From NCBI GenBank assembly GCA_038380795.1, contig CM076262.1, positions 71,196,629 to 71,260,628 of the forward strand: a stretch of DNA of 64,000 bases. The letters run 5' to 3'. Of this stretch, positions 1-16,680 are shown in pieces (within the stretch, counting starts at the first letter, position 1; each line of letters opens with the position of its first letter). A program made the translations under genes and the position numbers. The notes below the pieces were generated by a model, which worked only from the letters and a program-made list of their open reading frames with translations, was not told the origin of the DNA and did not search any database. The DNA is from Pyrocephalus nanus. Taxonomy: Eukaryota > Chordata > Aves > Passeriformes > Tyrannidae.

Positions 1-104
1 TTAATATTCTTATCCCCACACAGTGCCTCACTAACATGCCCCAGAGTAAGCACTACAATTCTGGTTTTCACTGGTCATAAACATGAAATGAAATCAGCAA
101 GTTA

Positions 105-2697
<2,593 letters not shown>

Positions 2698-2914
2698 CGA
2701 TTGTCTGGCGCACATTGGTAGCTTTGAGGCCCATCAGGTCAGGCAGCTGGTCGATGATGATCTCCCTCTCGGCCGTGCGCTTGTGCACGCGCTCGATGCT
2801 GCGCCTCTGCCAGTCCGTCCAGTAAATGTAATCCCCCAGCAACGTGAACCCAAATATGTGAGGCAGCTTGTCCTCCACCAGAACTCTTCTACCACTTCCA
2901 TCAGTGTTCATGAC
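2698..2914 (-). CDS. LRP6: LRP6 coding exon 8 (end of propeller 2)
   Basis: This 217-bp exon encodes residues 516 to 587. It closes the second beta-propeller and leads into EGF2. It begins on a codon boundary with GTC (valine), which completes the K-I-E-V strand started in exon 7, followed by [18 protein letters not shown], the blade motif [16 protein letters not shown], and [11 protein letters not shown]. The donor GTGAGT is close to perfect; the acceptor is TTCATAG. Propellers 1 and 2 act as one ligand platform in the family. The lysine-arginine spacing and length equal human LRP6. The last base is the first of the glycine codon shared with exon 9. Confidence 0.97.
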
Positions 2915-3559
2915 CTATGAATATAAACAAACACAAAGTTACGAGGCATAAAGAATAAATCCGCCACTATTTGCCATGTTAATAAACTCGCTGCTCCGCA
3001 CTTAGATCTCAAATTAAGAAATAATTTCCTACCCATTATAATGCTATCAATGTTATACAGCATCCTAATAAAATAAAAGACTCTATATTAACAGGCACTT
3101 GCTCTAAAAGCCATGAAGGATCCCTTATTTATAAGGCTAGTCTCATAAGCAGATCATAAAATGAAATTATGACACAATATTCCTTACATTTGCTTTAGGA
3201 ACTATTATTATGTAGCAGTATTTACACCTGTTAACGCCTCTTTTTCCTTTCTGACATGAGTTTTGGGTCAGTTTCAAATGGGAGACACTGTTTTACAGGA
3301 ATGAAGAGAAGCCTACAACGGACAAGGAATTCTGGCTCAGCTTTTTGTATTCCACAGTCCCTCCCAAGTGAGCTTTGCCCAGGTTACAGAGGGCAATAAG
3401 AGGAGGCCCCACATAAATACTGGGAGTCAAACAGTCAAGACAATCTACAGAGTTATATTTATATTCCCAAGTCTGGGTAAGAAACCAGTCTTACATTCTT
3501 CAAAATGAAGTACATGAATTTTTTTACTACAAGGAACAGTAATAATCTGTAATAATTGC

Positions 3560-3716
3560 TTGCCTTTGATCAAGACACTTGAATTTACTGTGCCATTTTT
3601 CTCTACTGCTAAAAAGGAGTAATACCTAACTTCCTCAGAGAGGCACTGGAAGGATTAATTAACATGTGTAGGCATCTTCAAGTGATCAAGCACCTTACAA
3701 ATGCCAAATATTATAC
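3560..3716 (+). repeat. Ancient MIR/CORE-type SINE fragment
   Basis: The stretch follows the order of the MIR core and 3' tail: a degenerate 'caag..cactt' block, a control-like 'aggagtaatacctaactt' block, 'ggaaggattaattaa', and the terminal 'ccttacaaatgcc' and 'atattat' motifs. Divergence is high, as expected for an element predating the split of birds and mammals. Family assignment is from memory of the consensus; the exact subfamily and edges are uncertain. Confidence 0.6.
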
Positions 3717-6700
3717 AAAAAGTACCACAGTGGCATGAATGAAGAGTCATGTGCTTTAAAAGAAGCTTAAAAATTATTCTGCTCATAATTACTTCATGGG
3801 ATTGGCTTCCCAAAAATCTTCAGTGTAGCAGTGTACAGGGTGTGCTTCCACAAATGCATGTGTATCTCACAAACAGATGACTTGTCTGTCATTACTTGTT
3901 TCCCCCTCCCCTTTAAACTACAGAGACAAGCCATTTGTTTGCAGCTAATTAATACATGGCAATTAGTGCTTGCTAAAAAGATACACAGAATGGAAGGATG
4001 TTGTGAAGCGAATCAACTAAAACCACAAAGTAATAAGCAATGAAACGTCACCATCACAAAGAAGTAACTTTAAAAATTACATTTTTTTTGTGCCTTGAAC
4101 TTATAAAAGAAAGAAAATCCTCTGTTGAAGGGGGTGCTTAACTCCTGGCAAAGAGAAGGTGTGGGATGTGAGATGAACTTTCTTTGGCAAACATTAAAAC
4201 AAGAGCTGTTCAAGGAAGCTTCCCCCCACACTGAGGAAAGTCAGGAAAAGAGAAGGGAGGACTGAAGGATTAAGTTTCTGCTTTTAATTAATTTTTGCAT
4301 TGACTCATACAAGCTATTCTGAAAGACACCTTTATGTCAACGACACAAAACATGCACCTATCTGGAAGTACCTACACATACCTTGCAGCTGCTCTCACTG
4401 CAACTTTACCTGAGCACATCTGTGCAATCTTAACTTAATATATATATATATAAAATCCTCATATGTACATATATTTTTATTTTTTTTTCCCATGGCACCA
4501 TATTGTATTTACTTTGGCTGCATTGTAGGTGATTTGAATACGGATGATGGTTCATCCACAGGCTACAGAATCAAGCAGAGTCAATGTTTATGCTGCTTTT
4601 AACCACAATGTGGTGTGAGATTCACATTCTGAGGCCATTCCAACACTACAAACCACACTGGGAATACAGGCTGCTCGAGGAAACAGATGTGGTGCAACCA
4701 TAAACACCACCTTGACTGAAAGAGCAAAACAGTTCCATGAAAGTCAAGATAAAACAAAGCCCCAAAAATTAAATGGCCTCAGAAAAAAAAAACCACAAAA
4801 AACCCAGATATCCTGCTTGTAGAATAAGGGCTTTGTTTATCCTACAATAATGATGAATGCAAAGAAAATAGAGCTTATTCAAACTAAATTAATTACTGCT
4901 GAAAATGTAGTCATGTTTTTAAGATGTTGCACTTAAAGATCAGCAGGAACAATAAAATAACAACAAGCACTGAGTTCTTTCTCAGAATGATGGGAGCAAA
5001 GGAAGTCAATACACAATGAAAATTTATAAACACCACCTGGGAACGCTGTCTTCAAAAAATGAAAGATCACTGCAAGTCCCCAGCTACGCTACAAGATGTT
5101 CCCAGAACTTCATTGAGTAAAATCCATAAACTCATCTAATTTCAGATACAAATATCTTATAATAAATTACAGTAACTTGAACCTCAGCCCTGATTTTTAA
5201 AATCAACAGCCAAGTTTTGGACACATAACAGACACCTCAGCTGCTGTTGGTTCCTGAACTTCAGCATCTTTACTGGCACCAGCTTGGTGATCCTCAGAGA
5301 GGTCAGAAGACCTAAAAATGTACAGGACCTCAACTACTCAAATAAATAGCTCTGCCATCACTGCACCAGCTCTGTGAAAATTCAAGTTTTACATGGATCA
5401 TGCTAATGCACCAGAGGAATAGATACACCTAAAAACAGGGGTAAAAAAGGTGAATTTCTCACAAGCTTGATCCTAAACACTGCTCTGCTTAAGATGACTG
5501 CAGAGAAGTATTACTGTGGAACAGCTGTGAAATGCTGAATTCAATACAAATAGCCCGATAATTCAATATACAATCAGAAAAGATACTGAGCAAGGCTTGC
5601 ATTTTACCTGAAATAATTTAGGAATGCTCACAGGGCAGGCTTAGTTCCTTCAGCCCTGATTATCCAGTGGTAAATACTTACACATGCTGTTTGATGAAAC
5701 AAATAATGACTCAGTTCATGGCACTGCTAATCAGGGATATGACTGTTCATTGTCCATCTGAATATACACGAATCTTACTTTATCACTCATTAAATTTATT
5801 TGGTTAAGGAAAAAAAAAAGAAAAGTGGGGCAGCATCTCTTAAAAATAACTCTGAAAGACAGCTAGAATGCCTTCTAATCATCACATTAGCATTTTTTCA
5901 AACTGGGCTTGAGAATGATAAATTTTCAACTCACTTCTTTAAGCAACGTAAACAAACCAGACTGGAATGACTGTACTGTTATGAATGCAGTAGTTTCATA
6001 TGATTAACACCTCTAAATTTCCAGTTTTATTAGTCTTCCACCCTAACAAGAGTCTTGATCAACTATTCTCTCTTTGACTGAGCAACTGAAACTTTCAACT
6101 CAGTTTGAGGGAATTATTCTGTCAGGGTCATTAACTTACTGTTAACAGCATTTCCCCACAACTCTGAGATGTTACGGAATGTTTTAGATATTAAATAGGA
6201 AGTCATCTCTTCATTGCAGTAAAATCCTGAGGAATCTGCAGAAGAAATCCCTGGAACCCTTCAAAACCCAAATGCCTCCAGCCAACTCTACAATTTCCTA
6301 CTGTTAATTGTTTTATAACAGCCATTAACAATTTCTAATTTAACAGTTCACCAGGACCCTCAATTTCCTTTTGAGCTCTCACAGTTTTTCTGAAGAATTC
6401 AAAATATATTTTTTTCTGAGCATGGATAATATTCCTAATAGGACTGCAGTGAAGATAAATATGTAAGAACAGAATAGAGATTAACTTCATAAATCCCCTA
6501 TCATATACAGATACTGTTAAATGCTCATTTCTTTAACAGCAGGACAACTTTCCTAGTTCACTGATCAATCAGTGTCAACAGAAATGTTTTCTCAGTGATG
6601 GAATATAAGTTTAGAAACAATTGGTTCAGCCTTTAATGAAATTACTGAAGTCAGGTAAAGGGACAAGTAGGCACCAAAAGGATTTTAGAACCATTGTGAC

Positions 6701-7856
6701 AATCTCATATGACATCTAGGCAACCTCATGCTCTACAAAAAAACCCTTGCATTTGTAAAGAACAGGTTAAGGGAAAAAAAATGAGCCAAATCAATGAACA
6801 AGATAAGAAGAAATATTTTCAGGGGGGGAAAAAGAAGCTCCTCTGAGAAGATTCAGTGGTAAAACAAGTCAATAAAAATGCTTTGCCCTGAAGGGGTAAC
6901 AAAGGAAACTAATAACTGCATTTTGCAATTTATTATTTAGCAAACTAAGACCTGTGAGCAAAAACACACAACGCTTTGCAGAAAGCAAATAGGACTAACC
7001 AAGACCAACCTGAATCCTCACAGTGGGTTTAGGGGACAGTTTTACAAGACCAAGTTTGGTAAAACAACTCCTAATGCTCTTGCACATTGGTGAAAGCCTC
7101 TGTTCTCTTCTCCTTGCCCAAGGTACTTTTTTTTCAGTACCTTGCCCCAGAAACTAAGAAAGCTGAGTCAGGCTCAGGGAGGTTATCTGATGGCTCCAGT
7201 TGTTTCAATTTGAGGAACTTCTGTTCAAGATTTTTGAGCTCTAAAAAGCCTTAGCAGCATCTGCTTTCTGTTGTCCAGCAAGGCTGGGTTCTGAAGACTT
7301 TTGTGTGCTTAAGCTGAGAAACAGCAGGATGTGATCCTTTCCGTGTTAATCACGAGGATTAGAGATGGTGATTCCAAGCACAGCTAACAGATTTGGGAAT
7401 GCACAAATCCTTCAAGGTAGAGCTGCACTCAAAAATCTGTAGATAATGGTTGAATACCTAGAGGAGGCCTTTCTTTACAGTAGCCACTAGTAGGTGTTAC
7501 TGAGTGTCATTTCTGGCTCTGAAAATGAAGAATAGAAACGAGGATAAATAAAGAAAAATAAAGCAGAGACTGAAAAACTGTGAGAAATCAGCCCTATCAT
7601 CATGACTTCCTCTTAATGCACACAGCAACACATGCTTGCAGCCGTTTAATTACTTTATTAATATGAGCTTTGCTTACCTTTAAGATCCAAATAAAACAGG
7701 TAGTGTAAGTGCAAAGACAAGAAGCACTCACTCGAGCAGGAAAACCTAGGACCTCCACAGAGCAGATCATCCATTTTTAACCTCACAGCACGGCAGGAAA
7801 AAACGCTTTCAACCTGTGGCAAGTCAATAAGAAACCTTCCCTACCGGTAGGCACAA

Positions 7857-8062
7857 TAGCAGCCATCCATTTCAATGGGAGTTTATCAGCAGTGGAACCC
7901 GAGCGAGATGAATGAGGGAGCTGTGGAGCCCCGGCCTGCTGCAGGCTGCCAGATAAAACAGCAACAAAAGCTCCCTGCTGGACCCCCTGCCGGCCTCCAT
8001 TAACCCCTGCTGATGCTGCCTTATCATCTGGGGGGGCTCCAGAGCAGCGTAGCATTCAGCAG
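7857..8062. promoter_or_regulatory. Possible intronic enhancer with GATA motifs
   Basis: This GC-richer patch sits in an AT-rich intron. It has WGATAR motifs at 7883-7888 (reverse), 7951-7956 (forward) and 8021-8026 (reverse), with a fourth at 8157-8162 outside the patch. The motif at 8021 runs straight into a CATCTG E-box, giving an overlapping GATA/E-box pair. Such grouping can occur by chance, so a regulatory role is inference only. Confidence 0.25.
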
Positions 8063-8754
8063 TGGGTAAAAGAAATAAATAAATTAAAAAAAAAAAAGCC
8101 CTCAAATAATAAATGCTAATAAACCAGAAACACGGCTTGCAAGAAACGCAGCACTGTGATAAATTCTATAAGCAAGGGGGAAAAAAAAAAAAGAAAAAAG
8201 CAAAAACTATGTAAAATCATCTATGAAAAACTACTTAAAGGCAGGAGAGGCAAGTAAAAATGTGGTTCTCCTGCTTTCACCCCCCTTGCCAAATATATAA
8301 AAAGACATAAAGCAAAGCAGGGACCAGGCATTTATTCTGATGTCACGTCCAATTCCAAATTTCACTTTTGGAACTTGTCACAAATACCTTTCTTTCTTGC
8401 ACCTGCGCCAGTGTCCTTTCCCCAAATGTAAGTTTAAGACATTTACAGAAGGCCAAAGCATCTTCTGTTACACTGCTACAAAAAAATGGATGGCAAGGGC
8501 ATGGAAAGTGCAATAACTCTCCTCAGGATTCGTGGCTGCCACGGGACAGAAGGCAGCGTGAACAAACAGGAACACTCGAAATCTTAGCAACATTTTAGCA
8601 ATCATAGATTTTGATGGTGTCACTGCAGCCTGAGATACATTTCTATTGCCTGTCACTACAAAGTTAATCTCTCATAAGAGACACTAACTAAGATCCAGGG
8701 GGAAATTCACTGAGATTCCTCAATAAAGAAACCAACCACATTTACATTATTTAC

Positions 8755-9270
8755 GTATGGGGCAGTGCCTCAGTTCTGAGCAGGAGAGGGTTCATTTTTG
8801 CTGGAGCCAGGACCTGGAGGTTTTTCTGTACCCCCTCTTGTCATTGCCAGGGGAAGGGAGTCTCATCCCAGGAGAGGGGGTTCCTTCTGGTAGATTAAAT
8901 GTGGTGGAAGGAGCCCTCAATATTGTCTACTGGGTGGAGGTGTGTTCTGTGTGAATAATTTCTTTTCTTGTGCCCTCTGTCATTACTGTTGTTGCTGTTA
9001 CTGTCCCCAGTAAATTGTTCTTATCTCAAGAACCCGTGATCTTTACCTTTTGTGCCTCCAATTCTTTTCTCCCTCCCTGCTGCAGAGAGAAGGGGAAGAG
9101 GAGAACAAGCGAGCAGCAGCAGCGTGGTTTGGAAAGTCTCAGTGGGAGCGCCAAATTGGGGAGCACCATTCCTAAACCACAACAGCCTTATTTGGCACCC
9201 CATGTGAGGCTCCAAGGGCTGAGAGAACAACAGATGTGCCCAGAGCAGATGAGAAACAAATTTATCTAAG
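8755..9270 (+). mobile_element. Endogenous retrovirus LTR fragment with leader
   Basis: The sequence resembles the R-U5 half of songbird ERV LTRs: a run of GTTGTTGCTGTTACTG, then TTGTTCTTATCTCAAGAACC, a pyrimidine-rich block, a purine-rich block, and the terminal ACCACAACA ending at 9184. After a short spacer comes TGGCACCCCATGTGAGGC at 9193-9210, a plausible tRNA primer-binding site, which fits an LTR followed by retroviral leader. The 5' edge is unclear and no gag frame follows, so this is a truncated copy lying antisense to LRP6. No viral protein is encoded. Confidence 0.65.
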
Positions 9271-11399
9271 CATTTGTTGTATTAAGTACAGAGGCCTACC
9301 AGGTCTCCTCAGTGCAGTCCATACCACGTTTGGAGTTACAAAAGAGATTTTTACTGATTGCAGAAGCCATACTGAACGTGTGTGCTGATCACTACCAGGG
9401 GCCATCGATTTTCAAGTCATTTTTGCCCCTCTGAAGTGCAGTTAGCAAGCAGCAATTCTGCATCTAAGGAAGGGCATGAAGTTATTCCAAAATCTAACAT
9501 AAGCTAACAAAATCAAGACTCCCCAAACCTTTAAGGAATAGAATCGCCTCAAACACAGGAAAAGAGACACTGCAGGAGGAGTTCAGTCCAAAGGTCCACC
9601 CATCCCAGTACCCCTTCTCAGAGAATAAACAGAGCTTACACTTACAGAACACACACCATAATACATCAAATGCACACCAAAACTTTTCAAGAAGACTCTA
9701 CCTTCGACAGCAATTTACACTTCAGTAATTTGTGGTTCAGAAGGCAATTCTAGTTGCCAGTAAACTGCAGTGGAATTCCCTTTCACAGACTTACTCAGTC
9801 TTCCCAGAAACACATGTAAGCTTTTAACATCTCTAGCTACTTCCACAACTTACCACACGTTTGAAGAACCATCTGCTTTTGTTTGTTCTGCACCCATCAC
9901 CTCACATTAGTTACAAGGGCCAATTTCTTCTGTCAGAAAAGGTGTGGGTGTGGAAATGTTGGTCACCTTACACGTAATTTACAGATCTCTGCCATCTATG
10001 CCTAAATAATATCATAACTCTAACACTTGGAGACCCTTAGGAAAAAGAACCCAACAAGTAATTCTGAAACCTTAGGATGATAAAACCTTCTCTGATGCTC
10101 TGCACAGATGTCACATGACAACCTGGAACAGACTCGTTCTGCTGGCTCACACTGACTGCAGGACAATGAAATGGAAATGGTCCCACCAGACTTTGTGCCA
10201 AATCAAATACCTTCTGTCCTGCCCCAGACAGGCACAAACATTCTGTGATGTGTTCTAGCCACTCTGACAGAAGTGCAGCAGTGAGCTCATGCCTGATCCA
10301 GATGAAAATTTCTACACAAGCTGATCCAGCAATGAAGAGAGCCATTATTAATGAATAAGGAATCTCAGTGTCTTGGCAAACACCACAGCAAAGAATGCCT
10401 AGCCTTCCTTTTGCAAAACACATTCAAGTCTAAGAAAGTATAAGGGCTGAAGTGCTCAATGTGTTATAAATAAATCTCTAAGCACAGCTAAGACTCTTTT
10501 CCCCCTCTTTCCTCAGAGCTGGTGTAGTGTTAGGTGCATCACAGACTAGAAATCCTGCTTTTAGGACAAAGAAATCTCTGCTCCCTGAGGCTTTCCCGAG
10601 GACTTCCTCAAAGCAACTCACCTGGCAGGACTGGAGCCACTTTGGCTCTGAAGAAGAACAAACAATGATGTGGCCTTTCAGCACATGACTGTGACTTCAC
10701 CTTGACTGATTTGCAGTTAGAAAGAAGTAAAAACAATTTTGTAAGGCCACAGAAGACACTGTGCCTAACAGAAGTGCTAAAAATTATTTGCCACGGGAAA
10801 GAATCAATAAGGAAAGCTGTAATTCATCAAAAGAAAGATAAATATACCAGGAAACAGCAAAGGTAGCTGTGGTGTTACGATGCACCAGGCAGAACTCAAG
10901 TCTTCTGCTTCCAAGAGGAGCTTCTGACAGTAAACTGATGCAATACTAAACAACACTATTTTCTCCAAGACTGGCAAATTATAATAAATGTCAGATTTGT
11001 TTCGTTAATGTTACACAACAAAATAAATGCAAGATTTTTCAATGCGGGAGAGAAGAAAAAGTGCCCTTTTTTTTTTTTTTTAATTGAGAGTTTCAACAGG
11101 ACGTGTCAGAGAGAAAGGAAAATCTGTCCCCTTGCTGAAACTCTAATAAATCAAGGGAGAAGCACAGTATAGAGGATTTCAGTGAGGACAAGCAACTCTA
11201 CGTGACATGAGATTTATTTCTTTAAAATATTTTTTTAGTAGCATCTAAGCTGAGCAGCGCAAAGAATGAAAGATGGATTTTTTTTCTAACCTAAAAACAT
11301 TAATCCCATTGAAAAGCTTTTTCCCCGTGATGACCTAAGAATTGACTTATTTAACAAATCCCTCTCGCACATTCTTGCAAAGAGAGCTCTACTACATGG

Positions 11400-11475
11400 A
11401 TATAATTCCTATTTTACACACATTAAAATGAGGAGAGAATTGTGAGTAAGTTGCCCAAAGACAGAACAAAAATGG
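11400..11475 (-). repeat. Ancient MIR-like SINE fragment (antisense)
   Basis: On the plus strand the order 'cctattttaca', 'aaaatgagga', 'taagttgcccaaag', 'acag' follows the reversed MIR core ('attttacagatgaggaaact...cttgcccaaggtcac'). It is heavily diverged. It lies about 135 bp beyond the donor of LRP6 exon 7. Confidence 0.5.
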
Positions 11476-11556
11476 AGGTGTTTCTTAAAGCAAAACTCGA
11501 CCACCATCCCTGTTTGGGTTAAATCAGAATATGAACACCTAAAAGAGTGGAGTTTA

Positions 11557-12852
<1,296 letters not shown>

Positions 12853-15800
12853 TCATTTCCTTGCCCGGAATTCATCATGCTGAACATGTTTCTATTCACA
12901 TCCTTCCCTCCAAAGATACTGAAAGAGATATGCCCTGACAACGCTGCTTTTTTATGCAAATCAACAGATCGCCTGCAACTTCCTCAATGAAAAATCAGTT
13001 ATGTAAATAATTCACTTACTGGTTGCTGTTGCTGGTTAAGGGACAATCTTGACAAACAAGCTGCATGTTTCAGCAATGCCTTAGAAGCAGAAAAAATGTA
13101 ACACAGAACACCACAGGTAAATCTCTTCTGACAAACTCTTATCAGAGCAATCAGATTTGGGAACAGACAACTGTCCAACGACTGTGCAGAGCAGGTGGGG
13201 TATCAAAATCTTCTACATTTGTTGAGAACAAGCTTATTGAAGAGATCAAGATAAATAACATGGTCTTACAAAGTAATTTTGAGCTGGCTTTTGAGTCAAA
13301 GGCAGAATCACAATAAATAAGATCAGCTTGCACTGCAGAAGATGTTTTCACACAGACAGCACAGCAGGTTTAATGGTACTATTGACAACACTTACTGTCT
13401 AATCTAATTAACTTTCATTTTCTATTCTGCCACTAGATTTCAGTGTGATGAAGGATAAACAACCGCCACACCCCGTTCCAATTAAAACTGGCTTATCAGT
13501 TTGGAGTTTTAAGGAGATAAGAGCAGCTCAGGCCGCAGGGAACCTGAGCTAGGGTGAGAAATGCGTGCCCAACTGCAGGGCAAGGGTGGTGCAAGGGCTC
13601 TCCTTAAACAGAGGAAAGGGTTTGGCAGGGACTGATGGGGGGTGTAGGGAGGGGAAGGTTTAGGAAGATAAATGCATGAACTTGCAGTGAAAATGAACAA
13701 TCACCAAGCCACATTCTGTCCGTGTCTCCATCTTGATCTTAAAGAGGCATAAATATGGCCCAGAAGACTGAAAGAGCAATAACCAAAGTAAGTAGGTTGG
13801 TGATGAAAGGAGAGTTTTGGTGTCTGATGCCAAATTTATTTTTTGAAAAGACAGTAATTGATGTTGGTGCTAGCTGAAACCTCATTGCATGCCAGACTCT
13901 GGAGAGATGCCAAAGCAGCCTCTGCTTCATTTACAGCAGGTTTATTGTGCTAAAAACATCCAAGACACTTTCACAGTGCTGCAAGAAACAGCACCTTTCA
14001 ACAACTGAAGTTGAGAATATTATTACAAGTGTTTCTGATTAGTAACCTATCATGGATTAAGATCAGGTTTGGGATCTTCTGCTCTAAAACTCCTTGTGTT
14101 CAGAAATGTATATGTACATACCACTCAATTGTTCTTCTGGTGAATAACTCTCATGCATTAATTAATCAGGAAAGGGGAACCTGTAATTACATGTCTATGT
14201 ATCCTCCAAAATACTGTAAAGCATGTGGCATAGAAAATAGGCATGCTAGTAAGGTTTCTTATAATTACAGAAGCAACTAATCTTGGCACAATGAACAGCT
14301 CAGCTGCCTTGTTACATCAACAGTCACTCTGTCCAGAGGAGAGAAACCCAGCAGCAGAGAAGCATCTCCCCTCAAGGAAGGCTGAGGGAAAGATCATCCT
14401 GTGTACCTTCAGGCTGGTCCTGACAACAGCAAAAATAACAAATGCAAGAGCTGGGCCTGTTTATGGACTGATCCCATCACCACCTGCACAGCAGTCAGGG
14501 CAACAAAAAACCCAACAGAACAGCTGGTCTCAAAATTGTGGCAAACACCAGCTGTGCAAAATTCACCTGGCTAGGCACTGATCACCCACCACTCAGTGAG
14601 AAGACAAGTCCCAGGATATCCCAGAGAGCAATTTTCTGAAAATCAAGTCACTTAACTCGTCTAAATACTCCAGACCCATAGTTTGGAGAGCTTTAGCCTG
14701 CTTTTACTAAGCACTCTGCAAGCTGGGATTACAAGCTTACAGATGGTACGTTACATTAGTCCTGGAACGAATACTTCCCTCAGAAATCCACCATTAAAAT
14801 TCTAAATAATTTAAATCTCTGTGCTAGCTGAAGTCAAGGGAAGGGGGAGCAAAGGGGAAGCATGCAGATAGATGCAGTGGCATAGTTAAAAGTCCAATGC
14901 CCTTCTAATCTTTCGCAATTAATTACTTTTCCTTAATGATATACAGACCTCAGTCATTTGTAAGTCACTGAAATGTAAAACATCAGTGGTTGCTGAGCTA
15001 CACAGACACACGCTCAGGAATTCATACAGAAGAAGGGCTAGACCCAAGACATGTATAAAGCATTTTCTGTATCTGAGAAATCAAGATTATTTACACATCC
15101 CAAACAGAATTACTTCACGTTTGGTCCAAAACATTTAATTCCCAAATGTCTCTCCCCAGTTGTAAAGTCACTATTGTGAGTGATCAGCATCCTTTGTCAG
15201 AATAAAGACTTTTTTTTCCTGGAAGAGAACAGAATGGCCCAAGCAAGGCTGAAATCTAAGCCTGAAGCAGTGCTTTTTCTTCCTGGGGAAACTCCCACCT
15301 CCTTGCTCAGCTGAAGTCACCACTGGTTCTCTCAGTACAAACCACACATTTGTATTGGCAGGAGCAAATTCAGGACACAAGTACATTCCTTACTGGCAAA
15401 GACACAGCACGTGGATGGAGAGATCTTTAAGCACAAATAAGAATGTAACTCCAGTGACAAACTAATTCCTGTAAGAAAATTTAGGTTTGTTTTACAACCA
15501 TTTAAATGCAGCACTGCCAAACTCAGAACAGGAGTGCACAAAACACTGAAAAAGAGAAATCCCATGTATGTTCTGCAAAAGGACAATAAATAACCAAGAA
15601 TATGACAAGAGGAGGTAAAAACTCCCTGGCAGAAGTGTTTGGGTGCTCAGAAAGGACTCTTTGCTTCGGACATTATTGATGGAGGAGTATCTGGACATGA
15701 AAAAACTTATAAAGTCATTTATAAGTATGTATTTCTCATTTTGTTTTGAGGTACAGGGATTTACAACCTTTCACCTAAGCAACGGGGGATCTAAACCTTG

Positions 15801-15933
15801 CTACGAGCCCACACCTCAGTTACTTAACTGGTTTGACTCGTATAATAATTTATTAGAAAAACAGATGATTTTATTCTAAGCCATCACCCTTTCCTGAAAC
15901 ACTGTGGAAAACTGTTTCAAAATTGAGGTGTCA

Positions 15934-15956
15934 GTGTGTGTGTGTTTGTGTGCGTG
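15934..15956. repeat. Interrupted (GT)n microsatellite
   Basis: This is a short dinucleotide run of GT broken by a TT and a CG step. Confidence 0.85.
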
Positions 15957-16594
15957 TTATTGCAGTCACAGATCTTACAAGAATTAGTAAAACTTCTCTA
16001 AGGTGTGAAGATAAACCCAACAAAACCCAGAGAAAGTAACACTGTGAGAAAGGCAAGGGAGGAAAAGATTTCCTATAAACCAAGATTATTCAGAAACGCT
16101 GGGTTGTCATGGAAACTGCTCGGGGAGGTCAGCCAGCCTCACCTTTGGCTGTCAGGATCATCTGTCAATGCCAAAGCACTGCAAAACCACCACAAACACA
16201 CTCAGAATTCACCCGTCAGAATCTTTCCAGTCCAGGCCAGTGCTCCCAGCAGCGCAGCATGACATGAAGTCCTCCCCTCAAAAGGGCTCATTTCATCATG
16301 AAACAATTCAGTGTAGGAACCAGTCTGATTTTAGCCTACTACTAGAAGACAAAACCATCTTAAAGAAGAGAAATTCAGCGTCATTTTTCACCTCCCTTCG
16401 CTTCAGAGTCACCAGTCAGCCCCTCCTTCCCCCCCAGTCCTGTACGTGTTCTAATTGCCAACAGAGATTTAAGCACTCGGTGTTTCAGATTTTTCTGATC
16501 TCTCCAGGGCTTGTTCCAACTTTTGTCCTTAGTCCCTCAGCCTCTGTCACCTTTCTGTTCCACCTCTGCTTGGCACGTGACCAAACCTTCCCAG

Positions 16595-16680
16595 GATCTC
16601 AGAATCCCAGAATATCCTGAGCTGGAAGGGACCCCTCAGGATCATCGAGCCCAACTGCTGGCCCTGCACAGGACGTGCCT
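16595..16680 (-). mobile_element. CR1 LINE 3' tail
   Basis: The plus strand shows the reversed CR1 3' end: 'cagaatcccagaatatcctg', 'agctggaagggacccctcag', 'gatcatcgagcccaactgct', then 'ggccctgcacaggac'. CR1 copies are usually 5'-truncated and this one is tail only. It carries no coding capacity. Confidence 0.8.
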
